Positions 39,955-48,470 of a DNA stretch of 64,000 nt are shown here, in pieces. The notes below the pieces were generated by a model. The model saw only the letters and a program-made list of their open reading frames with translations. It was not told the DNA's origin and did no database searches. The stretch lies in assembly GCF_900113745.1 (NCBI RefSeq), contig NZ_FOQL01000002.1, positions 515,937 to 579,936 on the forward strand, in the 5' to 3' direction. The DNA is from Pseudomonas guineae (GTDB lineage Bacteria > Pseudomonadota > Gammaproteobacteria > Pseudomonadales > Pseudomonadaceae). The position numbers and the translations under genes are program-made. Every line of letters starts with the position of its first letter. Positions within the stretch are counted from its first letter, which is position 1.

Positions 39955-40002
39955 GCCTGGTTATGCGCCCTACCCTTGGCTTAGGTCACTGCCCGTGGGC
40001 TC

Positions 40003-40064
40003 AGTGGGAGGGGCTTTAGCGGCGAACTGTTAGAACTCTCGTCGTGGCTAAAGCCCCTCCCACT
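40003..40064. repeat. Inverted REP pair (REPIN-like)
   Basis: An 18-bp perfect inverted repeat, AGTGGGAGGGGCTTTAGC and its complement 40047-40064, with a 26-base spacer. The GGGAGGGGCTTTAGC core is typical of Pseudomonas REP elements. It fills the gap between two convergent genes. Confidence 0.85.
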
Positions 40065-40067
40065 GGA

Positions 40068-40508
40068 TCAGGCCGCGCCCCCGGCATCGGCGGTCAGCCC
40101 CACCGACTCCACCGCGCCAATCGCACACTGCTCGTCGATGTCCGAGGTATCGCCGGTGATACCGATGGCGCCGATCACTTCGCCCTGCTCGTCACGGATC
40201 AATACACCACCCGCCGCCGGCACCAGCTTGCCGTCGACCAGGTTATTCAGCGCACCGATAAAGGCCGGCCGCTGCAGCGCGTCTGCCGCGATGGCACGCG
40301 AGCCCTTGCCCAGCGCCACCGCGCCCCAAGCCTTGCCGATGGCTATCTGCGGGCGTAGCAGGCTCGCGCCGTCCTCACGCTGCAGGCTGATCAGGTGGCC
40401 GCCGGCATCCAGCACGGCAACAGTCAACGGTGCCGCGGACAGCTCCCGGCCAAGCGCCAGGGCTTGGTTGCTGATGGTGGTCGCGGTGTGCAGGTTCATA
40501 GCGCTCAT
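40068..40508 (-). CDS. GlcG/HbpS-family protein (heme-binding-like)
   Basis: 146 residues of the DUF336 fold, recognised from VAVLDAGGHLISLQREDGA, the GGVLIRDEQGEVIGAIGITGD motif and the terminal GLTADAGGAA. Relatives appear beside glycolate or glyoxylate genes (GlcG) and in a heme-sensing system (HbpS); the function here is unknown. ATG at 40508 has AGGAGG nine bases upstream. In PAO1 the matching gene (PA1503) lies next to gcl. Confidence 0.85.
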   Translation of the reverse strand: MSAMNLHTATTISNQALALGRELSAAPLTVAVLDAGGHLISLQREDGASLLRPQIAIGKAWGAVALGKGSRAIAADALQRPAFIGALNNLVDGKLVPAAGGVLIRDEQGEVIGAIGITGDTSDIDEQCAIGAVESVGLTADAGGAA

Positions 40509-40615
40509 ATCTAGAGCCCTCCTCGGAGAATGGATGGGAACAGGGCCTGCACGCACGACGTCATCGTCCGGAGCGAACAGGCGGGACAAGCCCAACGCAC
40601 GGATCGTACACAATC

Positions 40616-40657
40616 AATAATATTTTTAGTACATATAAAAATATTATTTGTATACAA
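40616..40657. promoter_or_regulatory. AT-rich inverted repeat and TTGTATACAA palindrome upstream of the GlcG-like gene
   Basis: A perfect 12-bp inverted repeat AATAATATTTTT-N9-AAAAATATTATT (40616-40648) runs into the 10-bp palindrome TTGTATACAA (40648-40657). A related sequence TTGTGTACGA (minus strand, 40613-40604) is nearby. Likely a promoter/operator region. Confidence 0.5.
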
Positions 40658-40669
40658 TTTAGCCTTCGT

Positions 40670-41575
40670 TCATCCTTCCCAATACCCCGGGCTGCTGTAG
40701 ATCGTTTTCAGGTAGTCGATGAAAAAACGCACCTTGGCGGGCAAATAACGCTGCTGCGGATAGACCGCCTGAATGTCGTAAGCCGGCACGGCGAACTCGT
40801 CGAGCACCGTAACCAACTGCCCGCGCTTGAGTTCAGCCTGAATCTCCCAGGTCGAGCGCCAGCCGATGCCCAGGCCCTGTTTGACCCAGTTGTAGAGGAG
40901 CTCGCCGTCATTGCAATCGAGATTGCCGGAAACCTTGACCACCACCTGTTTTCCATCGCGCAGGAAGGTCCAGCCGCGCTGCTGGCCACCCTGCAGGTTG
41001 AACGCCAGGCAGTTGTGTTCGGCCAGATCCTCGAGGGCCTTGGGGGCGGGATGGCGCTCAAAATAGTCCGGCGAACCGCAGACCACCCGACGATTGGGGA
41101 ACAGCTTGACAGCCACGTAGTTGGGATCTGTCACCTCGCCGATGCGGATGCCCATGTCGTAGCCCTGACGAACCAGATCAACCACGCTATCGGTCAGGTT
41201 GAACGACAGGTTCAGCTCCGGATAACGCGCCTGGAACGCCGGCGCATGTGGCGCGATATGCCGACGGCCGAACGCTGCAGGTGCCGACACCACCAGGTGC
41301 CCGCTCACCGAATGGCTGCCGTGGGTGATGCTGGCATCGGCCTCGGCGAAATCGCGCAGCAAACCGCGGGCCCGCTCCAGGTATTGCTCGCCCAGATCGG
41401 TCAGCGACAGGCCACGGGTCGAGCGATGCATCAACTTGACCCCCAGGTGCCGTTCGAGCATGTCGAGTCGCCGGCCCATCACCACCGGGGTCACTCCTTC
41501 AACCAAGGAGGCAGCGGCGAAGCTGCCCTGATCGGCCACCAGAACAAAACTGTGCAAAGCCGTGTAACGATCCAT
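40670..41575 (-). CDS. LysR-family transcriptional regulator
   Basis: 301 residues. N-terminal winged HTH (FVLVADQGSFAAASLVEGVTPVVMGRRLDMLERHLGVKLMHRSTRGLSLTDLGEQYL) and a C-terminal effector domain. Divergent from gcl with 115 bp between starts, so it probably regulates gcl-hyi-glxR-ttuD-pyk. ATG at 41575 follows GGAG by seven bases. Effector unknown; glyoxylate or an allantoin intermediate would fit the context. Confidence 0.9.
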   Translation of the reverse strand: MDRYTALHSFVLVADQGSFAAASLVEGVTPVVMGRRLDMLERHLGVKLMHRSTRGLSLTDLGEQYLERARGLLRDFAEADASITHGSHSVSGHLVVSAPAAFGRRHIAPHAPAFQARYPELNLSFNLTDSVVDLVRQGYDMGIRIGEVTDPNYVAVKLFPNRRVVCGSPDYFERHPAPKALEDLAEHNCLAFNLQGGQQRGWTFLRDGKQVVVKVSGNLDCNDGELLYNWVKQGLGIGWRSTWEIQAELKRGQLVTVLDEFAVPAYDIQAVYPQQRYLPAKVRFFIDYLKTIYSSPGYWEG

Positions 41576-41690
41576 TCGATACTCCTGATACCGACAGAAA
41601 TGCAAATTCCTGCAATTTACTCCATTACACCCTACCTCCATGCTCTAGGCATGTAGAAATAATATCGACTAAATCCTGGAGGAGTTTTTC

Positions 41691-43466
41691 ATGGCGCGTA
41701 TGAGAGCAATCGAAGCTGCAGTACTGGTGATGCGCCGCGAGGGCGTTGACACGGCGTTCGGGATTCCCGGCGCGGCGATCAATCCGCTGTACGCGGCCCT
41801 GCAAAAAATCGGCGGCATCGACCACGTCCTGGCGCGCCACGTCGAAGGCGCCTCGCACATGGCCGAGGGTTACACCCGCACCAATGCAGGTAACATCGGC
41901 GTGTGCATCGGCACCTCGGGTCCGGCCGGCACCGACATGGTCACCGGCCTGTACTCGGCTTCCGCCGACTCCATCCCGATTCTGTGCATCACCGGCCAAG
42001 CGCCGCGTGCACGCATGCACAAGGAAGACTTCCAGGCGGTCGACATCACCAGCATCGTCAAGCCGGTGACCAAGTGGGCGACCACCGTAATGGAGCCGGG
42101 TCAGGTGCCGCGCGCCTTCCAGAAAGCCTTCTTCGAAATGCGCAGCGGCCGTCCAGGCCCCGTGCTGATCGACCTGCCGTTCGACGTGCAGATGGCTGAA
42201 ATCGAATTCGACATCGACGCCTACCAACCACTGCCACTGGCCAAGCCAGCGGCCAACCGGGTGCAGGCCGAGAAAGCCCTGGCCATGCTGAATGACTCCG
42301 AGCGTCCATTGCTGGTCGCCGGTGGCGGTATCTTCAACGCCGACGCGGCCGACAAGCTGGTCGAGTTCGCCGAACTGACCGGCGTACCGGTCATCCCAAC
42401 CCTGATGGGCTGGGGCGCAATTCCGGACGACCACAAGTTGATGGTCGGCATGGTGGGCCTGCAGACGTCGCACCGTTACGGCAACGCCACCCTGCTGGCC
42501 TCCGACTTGGTGTTCGGCATCGGCAACCGCTGGGCCAACCGCCACACCGGCAGCATCGAGGTCTACACCGAAGGCCGCAAGTTCATCCATGTCGACATCG
42601 AGCCGACCCAGATCGGCCGTGTATTCAACCCGGACCTGGGCATCGTTTCCGACGCAGGCGCCGCACTGGATGCCTTTATCGCCGTGGCCAAGGAATGGAA
42701 AGCCGCTGGCAAGCTGAAAAACCGCAGCGCCTGGCTGGAATCCTGTCAGGAGCGCAAGCGCACCCTGCAGCGCAAGACTCACTTCGACAACGTGCCGGTT
42801 AAGCCGCAGCGCGTGTACGAAGAGATGAACGAGTTCTTCGGTAAAGACACCTGCTACGTCAGCACCATCGGTCTGTCGCAGATCGCCGGCGCGCAGTTCC
42901 TCCACGTCTACAAGCCGCGCCACTGGATCAACTGTGGTCAGGCCGGTCCGCTCGGCTGGACCATTCCAGCGGCACTGGGTGTGGTCAAGGCTGATCCGAC
43001 TCGCAACGTAGTGGCGCTGTCCGGCGACTATGACTTCCAGTTCATGATCGAAGAACTGGCAGTCGGCGCGCAGTTCAACCTGCCGTATATCCACGTCGTG
43101 GTGAACAACTCCTACCTAGGCCTGATCCGTCAGTCGCAGCGCGGTTTTGAGATGGACTACTGCGTGCAGTTGGCCTTCGAGAACATCAACGCGCCGGAGA
43201 TCAACGGTTACGGTGTCGACCACGTAGCCGTGGTTGAAGGTCTGGGTTGCAAAGCCGTCCGTGTGTTCGAGCCGAACGACATCCAGGCTGCACTGGCCAA
43301 GGCCAAAGCGCTGATGGAAGAGTTCCGTGTACCGGTAATGGTGGAAATCATCCTGGAGCGCGTTACCAACATCTCCATGGGTGTGGAAATCAACGCTATC
43401 AACGAGTTCGAAGAACTCGCCGAGCGCGGTGCCGACGCACCAAGCGCGATTTTATTGTTGGATTGA
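41691..43466 (+). CDS. gcl: Glyoxylate carboligase
   Basis: 591-residue thiamin-diphosphate enzyme that joins two glyoxylates to tartronate semialdehyde and CO2. Val51 replaces the catalytic glutamate found in other enzymes of this superfamily ([14 protein letters not shown]), which is the hallmark of Gcl. ThDP-binding [19 protein letters not shown] and the FAD-binding middle domain are present. A strong GGAGGAG ribosome site precedes the ATG. First gene of a plus-strand cluster. Confidence 0.98.
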   Translation: MARMRAIEAAVLVMRREGVDTAFGIPGAAINPLYAALQKIGGIDHVLARHVEGASHMAEGYTRTNAGNIGVCIGTSGPAGTDMVTGLYSASADSIPILCITGQAPRARMHKEDFQAVDITSIVKPVTKWATTVMEPGQVPRAFQKAFFEMRSGRPGPVLIDLPFDVQMAEIEFDIDAYQPLPLAKPAANRVQAEKALAMLNDSERPLLVAGGGIFNADAADKLVEFAELTGVPVIPTLMGWGAIPDDHKLMVGMVGLQTSHRYGNATLLASDLVFGIGNRWANRHTGSIEVYTEGRKFIHVDIEPTQIGRVFNPDLGIVSDAGAALDAFIAVAKEWKAAGKLKNRSAWLESCQERKRTLQRKTHFDNVPVKPQRVYEEMNEFFGKDTCYVSTIGLSQIAGAQFLHVYKPRHWINCGQAGPLGWTIPAALGVVKADPTRNVVALSGDYDFQFMIEELAVGAQFNLPYIHVVVNNSYLGLIRQSQRGFEMDYCVQLAFENINAPEINGYGVDHVAVVEGLGCKAVRVFEPNDIQAALAKAKALMEEFRVPVMVEIILERVTNISMGVEINAINEFEELAERGADAPSAILLLD

Positions 43467-43472
43467 TGCAAT

Positions 43473-43557
43473 CGTACGGTGGATGTGACGAAGCACATCC
43501 ACCGTTTCAAGATGGAAAACGCTATGCGTTTTCCACGGGGTGGCCATCCACCCTACG
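43473..43557 (+). repeat. 85-bp terminal-inverted-repeat element between gcl and hyi
   Basis: Ends CGTACGGTGGATG and CATCCACCCTACG form a 13-bp inverted repeat with one mismatch. Inside are two perfect hairpins: GGTGGATGTG-N6-CACATCCACC (43478-43503) and GGAAAACGC-TAT-GCGTTTTCC (43514-43534). It is non-coding and MITE- or REP-like, placed between two co-directional genes. Confidence 0.75.
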
Positions 43558-43578
43558 CACCGAATAAAGGAGCCTACC

Positions 43579-44361
43579 ATGCCCCGTTTTGCCGCTAATC
43601 TGTCCATGCTGTTCACTGAAGTGGACTTTCTAGAGCGTTTTGACGCCGCCGCTGCCGCTGGCTTCAGCGGTGTCGAATACCTGTTCCCCTACGATTTCCC
43701 AGCCGAGGTGATCAAGGCTCGTCTTGAGACCAACCAGCTTGAGCAGGTGTTGTTCAACCTGCCAGCCGGCGATTGGGCCAAGGGCGAGCGCGGTATCGCC
43801 TGCCACCCTGATCGCGTCGAGGAGTTCCGTGCCGGCGTCGACCAGGCTATCGCCTACGCCAAGGTGCTGGGCAATACACAGATCAACTGCCTGGCCGGTA
43901 TCCGTCCGCAAGGCTACGACTGCGCAACGATTGAGCAGACCTTCGTTGATAACCTCACGTTTGCCGCCGAGAAGCTGCAAGCCGCCGGGATCAAGCTGGT
44001 TATAGAGATGATCAACACCCGCGACATCCCAGGCTTCTACCTGAACACTACCGTGCAGGCCCTGGCCATTCGCGACAAGGTCGCCAGCGCCAACCTGTTC
44101 CTGCAATACGACATCTACCACATGCAAATCATGGAAGGTGACCTGGCGCGTACCGTCGAGGCCAACCTGGCTGTGATCAACCACGTGCAGCTAGCCGACA
44201 ACCCAGGCCGCAACGAGCCGGGCACGGGCGAGATCAATTACCGCTTCCTCTTCGAGCACCTGGATCGCATTGGTTACCAGGGCTGGATTGGCTGTGAATA
44301 CAAGCCAGCCACCACCACCACTGCCGGCCTTGGCTGGCTGAAAGCTTACAACGCCATCTAA
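43579..44361 (+). CDS. hyi: Hydroxypyruvate isomerase
   Basis: 260-residue TIM-barrel enzyme that interconverts tartronate semialdehyde and hydroxypyruvate. Metal-binding acids lie in VIEMINTRDIPGFYL and in the C-terminal WIGCEYKPA. ATG at 43579 has AAGGAG six bases upstream; the in-frame ATG at 43540 lies inside the repeat element. Confidence 0.95.
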   Translation: MPRFAANLSMLFTEVDFLERFDAAAAAGFSGVEYLFPYDFPAEVIKARLETNQLEQVLFNLPAGDWAKGERGIACHPDRVEEFRAGVDQAIAYAKVLGNTQINCLAGIRPQGYDCATIEQTFVDNLTFAAEKLQAAGIKLVIEMINTRDIPGFYLNTTVQALAIRDKVASANLFLQYDIYHMQIMEGDLARTVEANLAVINHVQLADNPGRNEPGTGEINYRFLFEHLDRIGYQGWIGCEYKPATTTTAGLGWLKAYNAI

Positions 44362-44377
44362 TCGGAGGATCTCTCAC

Positions 44378-45268
44378 ATGGCTAAAATCGGATTTATCGG
44401 CACGGGCATCATGGGTAAACCCATGGCGCAAAACCTGCAAAAAGCAGGTCACACCCTCTTCCTCTCCGAACACCACGACAAGGCCCCGGCTGATCTGGTG
44501 GCCGAGGGCGCTATCGCCCTGGCCAGTCCGCGTGAAGTGGCGCAGGAAGCCGAATTCATCATCATCATGGTGCCGGACACCCCGCAGGTTGAAGACGTCC
44601 TGTTCAGCAAAGGCGGTGTGGTTGAAGGCGCTGGCGCTGGCAAAATCGTGATCGACATGAGCTCGATCTCGCCGACCGCCACCAAGGTGTTCGCGGACAA
44701 GATCAAAGCCACAGGCGCTGCGTACCTTGACGCGCCGGTTTCCGGTGGTGAAGTGGGCGCTAAAGCCGCCACCCTGTCGATCATGGTCGGCGGTTGCCCG
44801 AAAGCCTTCGACCGCGCGCTGCCGCTGTTCCAGGCCATGGGCAAGAACATCACCCACGTCGGTGGCAGTGGTGACGGCCAGACCGCTAAGGTGGCCAACC
44901 AGATCATCGTCGCCCTGAACATTCAGGCTGTCGCTGAAGCCCTGCTGTTCGCCGCCAAGAACGGCGCCGATCCAGCCAAGGTGCGTGAGGCTCTGATGGG
45001 CGGCTTCGCCGGTTCGAAAATCCTTGAAGTGCACGGCGAGCGCATGATCAAAGGCACCTTTGATCCGGGCTTCCGTATCAGCCTGCACCAGAAGGACCTC
45101 AACCTCGCCCTCGCCGGCGCCCGTGAGCTAGGCCTTAACCTGCCTAACACCGCCAACGCCCAGCAAGTGTTCAGCACCTGCTCGGCCATCGGCGGCAGCA
45201 ACTGGGACCACTCGGCGTTGATTAAAGGCCTGGAACACATGGCCAATTTCAACATCCGCGGCGAGTAA
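44378..45268 (+). CDS. glxR: Tartronate semialdehyde reductase (2-hydroxy-3-oxopropionate reductase)
   Basis: 296 residues. NAD-binding GFIGTGIMGKPMAQNL at 4-19, substrate motif DAPVSGGEVGAKAATLSIMVGG, catalytic Lys in GDGQTAKVANQIIV. Reduces tartronate semialdehyde to D-glycerate. Sixteen bases after hyi, so in one transcript with it. Confidence 0.95.
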   Translation: MAKIGFIGTGIMGKPMAQNLQKAGHTLFLSEHHDKAPADLVAEGAIALASPREVAQEAEFIIIMVPDTPQVEDVLFSKGGVVEGAGAGKIVIDMSSISPTATKVFADKIKATGAAYLDAPVSGGEVGAKAATLSIMVGGCPKAFDRALPLFQAMGKNITHVGGSGDGQTAKVANQIIVALNIQAVAEALLFAAKNGADPAKVREALMGGFAGSKILEVHGERMIKGTFDPGFRISLHQKDLNLALAGARELGLNLPNTANAQQVFSTCSAIGGSNWDHSALIKGLEHMANFNIRGE

Positions 45269-45363
45269 GCCCCCGCAGCGTTGATCACTGCATCAGCGGG
45301 TTGAGCCAAGGTAGGTTGGATCAACCTGATCGCACCGACACGCAACACGGGTGCGGCGCTTAG

Positions 45364-45567
45364 GACGCTCCAGCGTCAAACGTTATGATGCAGTACATCC
45401 AACGCTGCCCCACGCTGGAGCGTGGGGACGATTACCGTTCTGAGTCGGGGTCAGCCGCCTCAGAACGCCCCTTTCGATCTGCCCGGTAAAACGGTGTCAC
45501 GGCCTGTTTGCCGGGTGGATCGATTCTAGTGCAGAGGGCCTTCCCAGAAGACCCTGCGCACTAGAAT
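45364..45567. repeat. Hairpin cluster between glxR and ttuD
   Basis: Within the 329-base gap four strong inverted repeats follow one another: GACGCT-CC-AGCGTC (45364-45377), CCCCACGCT-GG-AGCGTGGGG (45408-45427), CGTTCTGAG-N14-CTCAGAACG (45436-45467), and ATTCTAGTGC / GCACTAGAAT (45523-45567) extended inward by AGGG/CCCT and CTTC/GAAG. The first two share an ACGCT-AGCGT core. No gene is present. Confidence 0.75.
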
Positions 45568-45597
45568 TGAAGTTGGTCCAGACCTAGAGAGATCGCC

Positions 45598-46872
45598 ATG
45601 TCCATCGATCCGCAACGCCTGCTACGCGACTTGTTCGCCAGCGCCATCGACGCCGCCCACCCGCGCCAGGTTTTGGCAAATTACCTCCCCGCAGACCGCA
45701 GCGGCCGCGTCATCGTCATTGGCGCCGGCAAGGCCGCCGCGGCCATGGCCGAAGTGATCGAGCAGGAATGGCACGGTGAGGTCTCAGGCTTAGTGGTGAC
45801 CCGCTACGAGCACGGTGCCAATTGCCAGAAAATCGAAGTCGTCGAGGCTGCGCATCCGGTCCCCGATGATGCCGGTGAGCGTGTCGCCCGCCGAGTACTG
45901 GAGCTGGTGAGTAACCTCAGCGAAAGCGACCGGGTGATCTTCCTGCTCTCCGGTGGCGGTTCGTCCCTGCTCGCCCTGCCCGCGGCGGGCATCTCGCTCG
46001 CTGATAAGCAGGCAATCAACAAGGCGCTGCTGAAATCCGGCGCCACCATTGGTGAGATGAACTGCGTACGCAAGCACCTCTCGGCGATCAAGGGCGGTCG
46101 TTTGGCCAAGGCCAGTTGGCCGGCCAGCGTCTACACCTATGCGATTTCTGATGTGCCCGGTGATGAAGCAACAGTGATCGCCTCCGGCCCGACCGTGGCC
46201 GACCCCACCACCTCGGCCGAAGCCCTGGCGATTCTCGCCCGCTATAGCATCGAGATCCCCGCCAACGTGCGCAGCTGGTTGCAAAGCGCCGAGTCGGAAA
46301 CGATTAAACCCGGCGACCCATGCCTGGCGCGCAGCCACTTCCAGCTGATCGCCCGCCCACAGAAGTCGCTGGATGCCGCTGCGGCGGTGGTGCTCTCCGC
46401 TGGCTTGCCGGTACTGATTCTCGGCGACCTGGAAGGCGAGTCGCGCGAGGTGGCCAAGGTCCACGCTGGCATCGCCAAACAGGTGGTGTTGCATGGCCAG
46501 CCGATCAAGGCGCCCTGCGTGATTCTCTCCGGTGGCGAAACCACCGTGACCGTGCGCGGCAACGGCCGTGGTGGGCGCAATGCCGAATTCCTCCTCAGCC
46601 TGACCGACAGCCTCAAGGGCTTGCCGGGTGTGTATGCCCTGGCCGGTGATACCGACGGCATCGATGGCTCCGAAGACAATGCCGGGGCGATCATGACCCC
46701 CGAGAGCCACGCCCGCGCCGCCGCACTGGGCTTAAGCAGCAGTGATGAGCTGGACAACAACAACGGCTATGGCTACTTCGCCGCCCTTGACCAACTGATC
46801 ATCACCGGGCCGACGTGCACCAACGTCAATGATTTCCGCGCCATTCTTATTCTCGAAGGTTCTGCCCAATGA
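45598..46872 (+). CDS. ttuD: Glycerate 2-kinase / hydroxypyruvate reductase family (TtuD, MOFRL)
   Basis: 424 residues of the MOFRL glycerate-kinase family, often labelled hydroxypyruvate reductase. N-terminal DUF4147 domain with GAGKAAAAMAE and SGGGSSLLALP; C-terminal MOFRL domain with GGETTVTVRGNGRGGRNAEF and DGIDG. Would phosphorylate D-glycerate to 2-phosphoglycerate; the TtuD name comes from tartrate-degradation work. Overlaps pyk by ATGA. Confidence 0.9.
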   Translation: MSIDPQRLLRDLFASAIDAAHPRQVLANYLPADRSGRVIVIGAGKAAAAMAEVIEQEWHGEVSGLVVTRYEHGANCQKIEVVEAAHPVPDDAGERVARRVLELVSNLSESDRVIFLLSGGGSSLLALPAAGISLADKQAINKALLKSGATIGEMNCVRKHLSAIKGGRLAKASWPASVYTYAISDVPGDEATVIASGPTVADPTTSAEALAILARYSIEIPANVRSWLQSAESETIKPGDPCLARSHFQLIARPQKSLDAAAAVVLSAGLPVLILGDLEGESREVAKVHAGIAKQVVLHGQPIKAPCVILSGGETTVTVRGNGRGGRNAEFLLSLTDSLKGLPGVYALAGDTDGIDGSEDNAGAIMTPESHARAAALGLSSSDELDNNNGYGYFAALDQLIITGPTCTNVNDFRAILILEGSAQ

Positions 46873-48284
46873 ACGCCGATAAAAAAGTAAAAATCCTCGC
46901 TACCCTTGGCCCTGCCATTAAAACCATCGACGACATCCGTCAGCTGATGGAAAACGGCGCCAACCTGTTCCGCCTAAATTTCAGCCACGGTGAGCACGCC
47001 GATCACTCTGAGCGTTACAACTGGGTGCGTGAAGTTGAGAAACAGCTAAATACGCCGATCGGCATCCTCATGGACCTGCAAGGCCCGAAACTGCGCGTCG
47101 GCAAATTTGCCGAGGGCAAGGTCATGCTCGAACGCGGGCAAAGCCTGCGCCTGGATCTAGACAAGACCCCTGGCAACAGCGAGCGGGTCAACCTGCCGCA
47201 CCCAGAGATCATCGAAGCGCTGCAGCCGGGCATGAGCTTGCTGCTCGACGATGGCCGCCTGCGCCTGCAAGTCACCGCCAAACACAGCGATGCCGTCGAC
47301 ACCCAGGTGATCGCCGGTGGCGAACTGTCCGACCGCAAAGGCGTTAACGTACCGGAAGCTGTGCTGCAACTCAGCCCGCTGACCGAGAAAGACCGCCGCG
47401 ATCTGACCTTTGGCCTGGAGCTGGGTGTGGATTGGGTCGCACTGTCGTTCGTGCAGCGCCCAGAAGATATCATCGAAGCGCGCGAGCTGATCCAGGGCAA
47501 AGCTTTGCTGATGGCCAAGATCGAGAAGCCCTCGGCCGTGGTGCACCTGGAAGAAATTGCCAAACTGTGCGACGCGATCATGGTTGCCCGTGGCGACCTG
47601 GGCGTGGAAGTGCCGGCAGAAAATGTACCGCGCATCCAGAGAGACATCATCCGCACCTGCCGCCAGCTCGGTAAGCCGGTGGTAGTGGCCACGCAGATGC
47701 TTGAATCCATGCGCTTCTCCCCAGCGCCGACCCGTGCCGAAGTCACCGACGTGGCCAACGCTGTGGCCGAAGGCGCCGATGCGGTCATGCTCTCGGCGGA
47801 AACAGCCTCCGGTGATTACCCGCAAGAAGCCGTGCAGATGATGAGCAAAATCATTCGCCAGGTGGAAAGTGGCCCGGACTTCCAGGCCCAGCTCGACGTT
47901 AGCCGTCCGGTCGCCGAAGCCACCTCCTCCGACGCCATCAGCTGCGCGATACGCCGCATCAGCACCATTCTGCCGGTCGCCGCGCTGGTCAATTACACCG
48001 AGTCGGGCAGTTCCAGCCTGCGGGCCTCACGCGAGCGCCCTGCCGTGCCGATCCTCAGCCTGACCCCAAGCCTCAACACGGCCCGTCGCCTGAGCGTGGC
48101 CTGGGGCGTGTATTCGGTGGTCAACGCGCGCTTGAGCAAGGTTGAAGACGTTACCCGTACGGCCCTGGAAACAGCCCGTAGTACAGGCTTAGCCAAAACC
48201 GGCGACACCGTGGTGATCACCGCTGGCGAGCCGTTCGGCCAGCCTGGCAGCACCAACAGCCTGCGTATCGAAATTCTCCACTGA
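46869..48284 (+). CDS. pyk: Pyruvate kinase
   Basis: 471 residues. Converts phosphoenolpyruvate to pyruvate with ATP formation. Substrate and metal motifs: TLGPA near 12-16, NLFRLNFSHG, MAKIEKPSAV with the catalytic Lys, and VARGDLGVEVP. Coupled to ttuD, so 2-phosphoglycerate from the glyoxylate route is drawn toward pyruvate through enolase encoded elsewhere. In PAO1 this is the PA1498 type. Confidence 0.96.
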   Translation: MNADKKVKILATLGPAIKTIDDIRQLMENGANLFRLNFSHGEHADHSERYNWVREVEKQLNTPIGILMDLQGPKLRVGKFAEGKVMLERGQSLRLDLDKTPGNSERVNLPHPEIIEALQPGMSLLLDDGRLRLQVTAKHSDAVDTQVIAGGELSDRKGVNVPEAVLQLSPLTEKDRRDLTFGLELGVDWVALSFVQRPEDIIEARELIQGKALLMAKIEKPSAVVHLEEIAKLCDAIMVARGDLGVEVPAENVPRIQRDIIRTCRQLGKPVVVATQMLESMRFSPAPTRAEVTDVANAVAEGADAVMLSAETASGDYPQEAVQMMSKIIRQVESGPDFQAQLDVSRPVAEATSSDAISCAIRRISTILPVAALVNYTESGSSSLRASRERPAVPILSLTPSLNTARRLSVAWGVYSVVNARLSKVEDVTRTALETARSTGLAKTGDTVVITAGEPFGQPGSTNSLRIEILH

Positions 48285-48349
48285 GTCATGACTGCAGCGG
48301 GTTCTAGGCCCGCTGCATAAGTGCTCCCCCTGGCTTTGCCAGTTTTAAG

Positions 48350-48383
48350 GCACCCTCTGTTCCCGCAGTGGGTGCTTCTTTTT
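48350..48383 (+). terminator. Terminator after pyk
   Basis: GCACCC-N14-GGGTGC followed by TTCTTTTTT. Confidence 0.85.
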
Positions 48384-48470
48384 TATGGCCCGCGCCCCAG
48401 GCGGACACCGCTTGGGCCGTCGCTGCATGGCGTTTAAAAGAGCCCTGTCATTTTATTCAGGTTCGTTTGC

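Noticed and set aside
41625..43094. 489-codon minus-strand frame opposite gcl
   Set aside because: Antisense shadow of gcl; Val/Gly/Asp/His-rich low-information sequence and gcl is certain.
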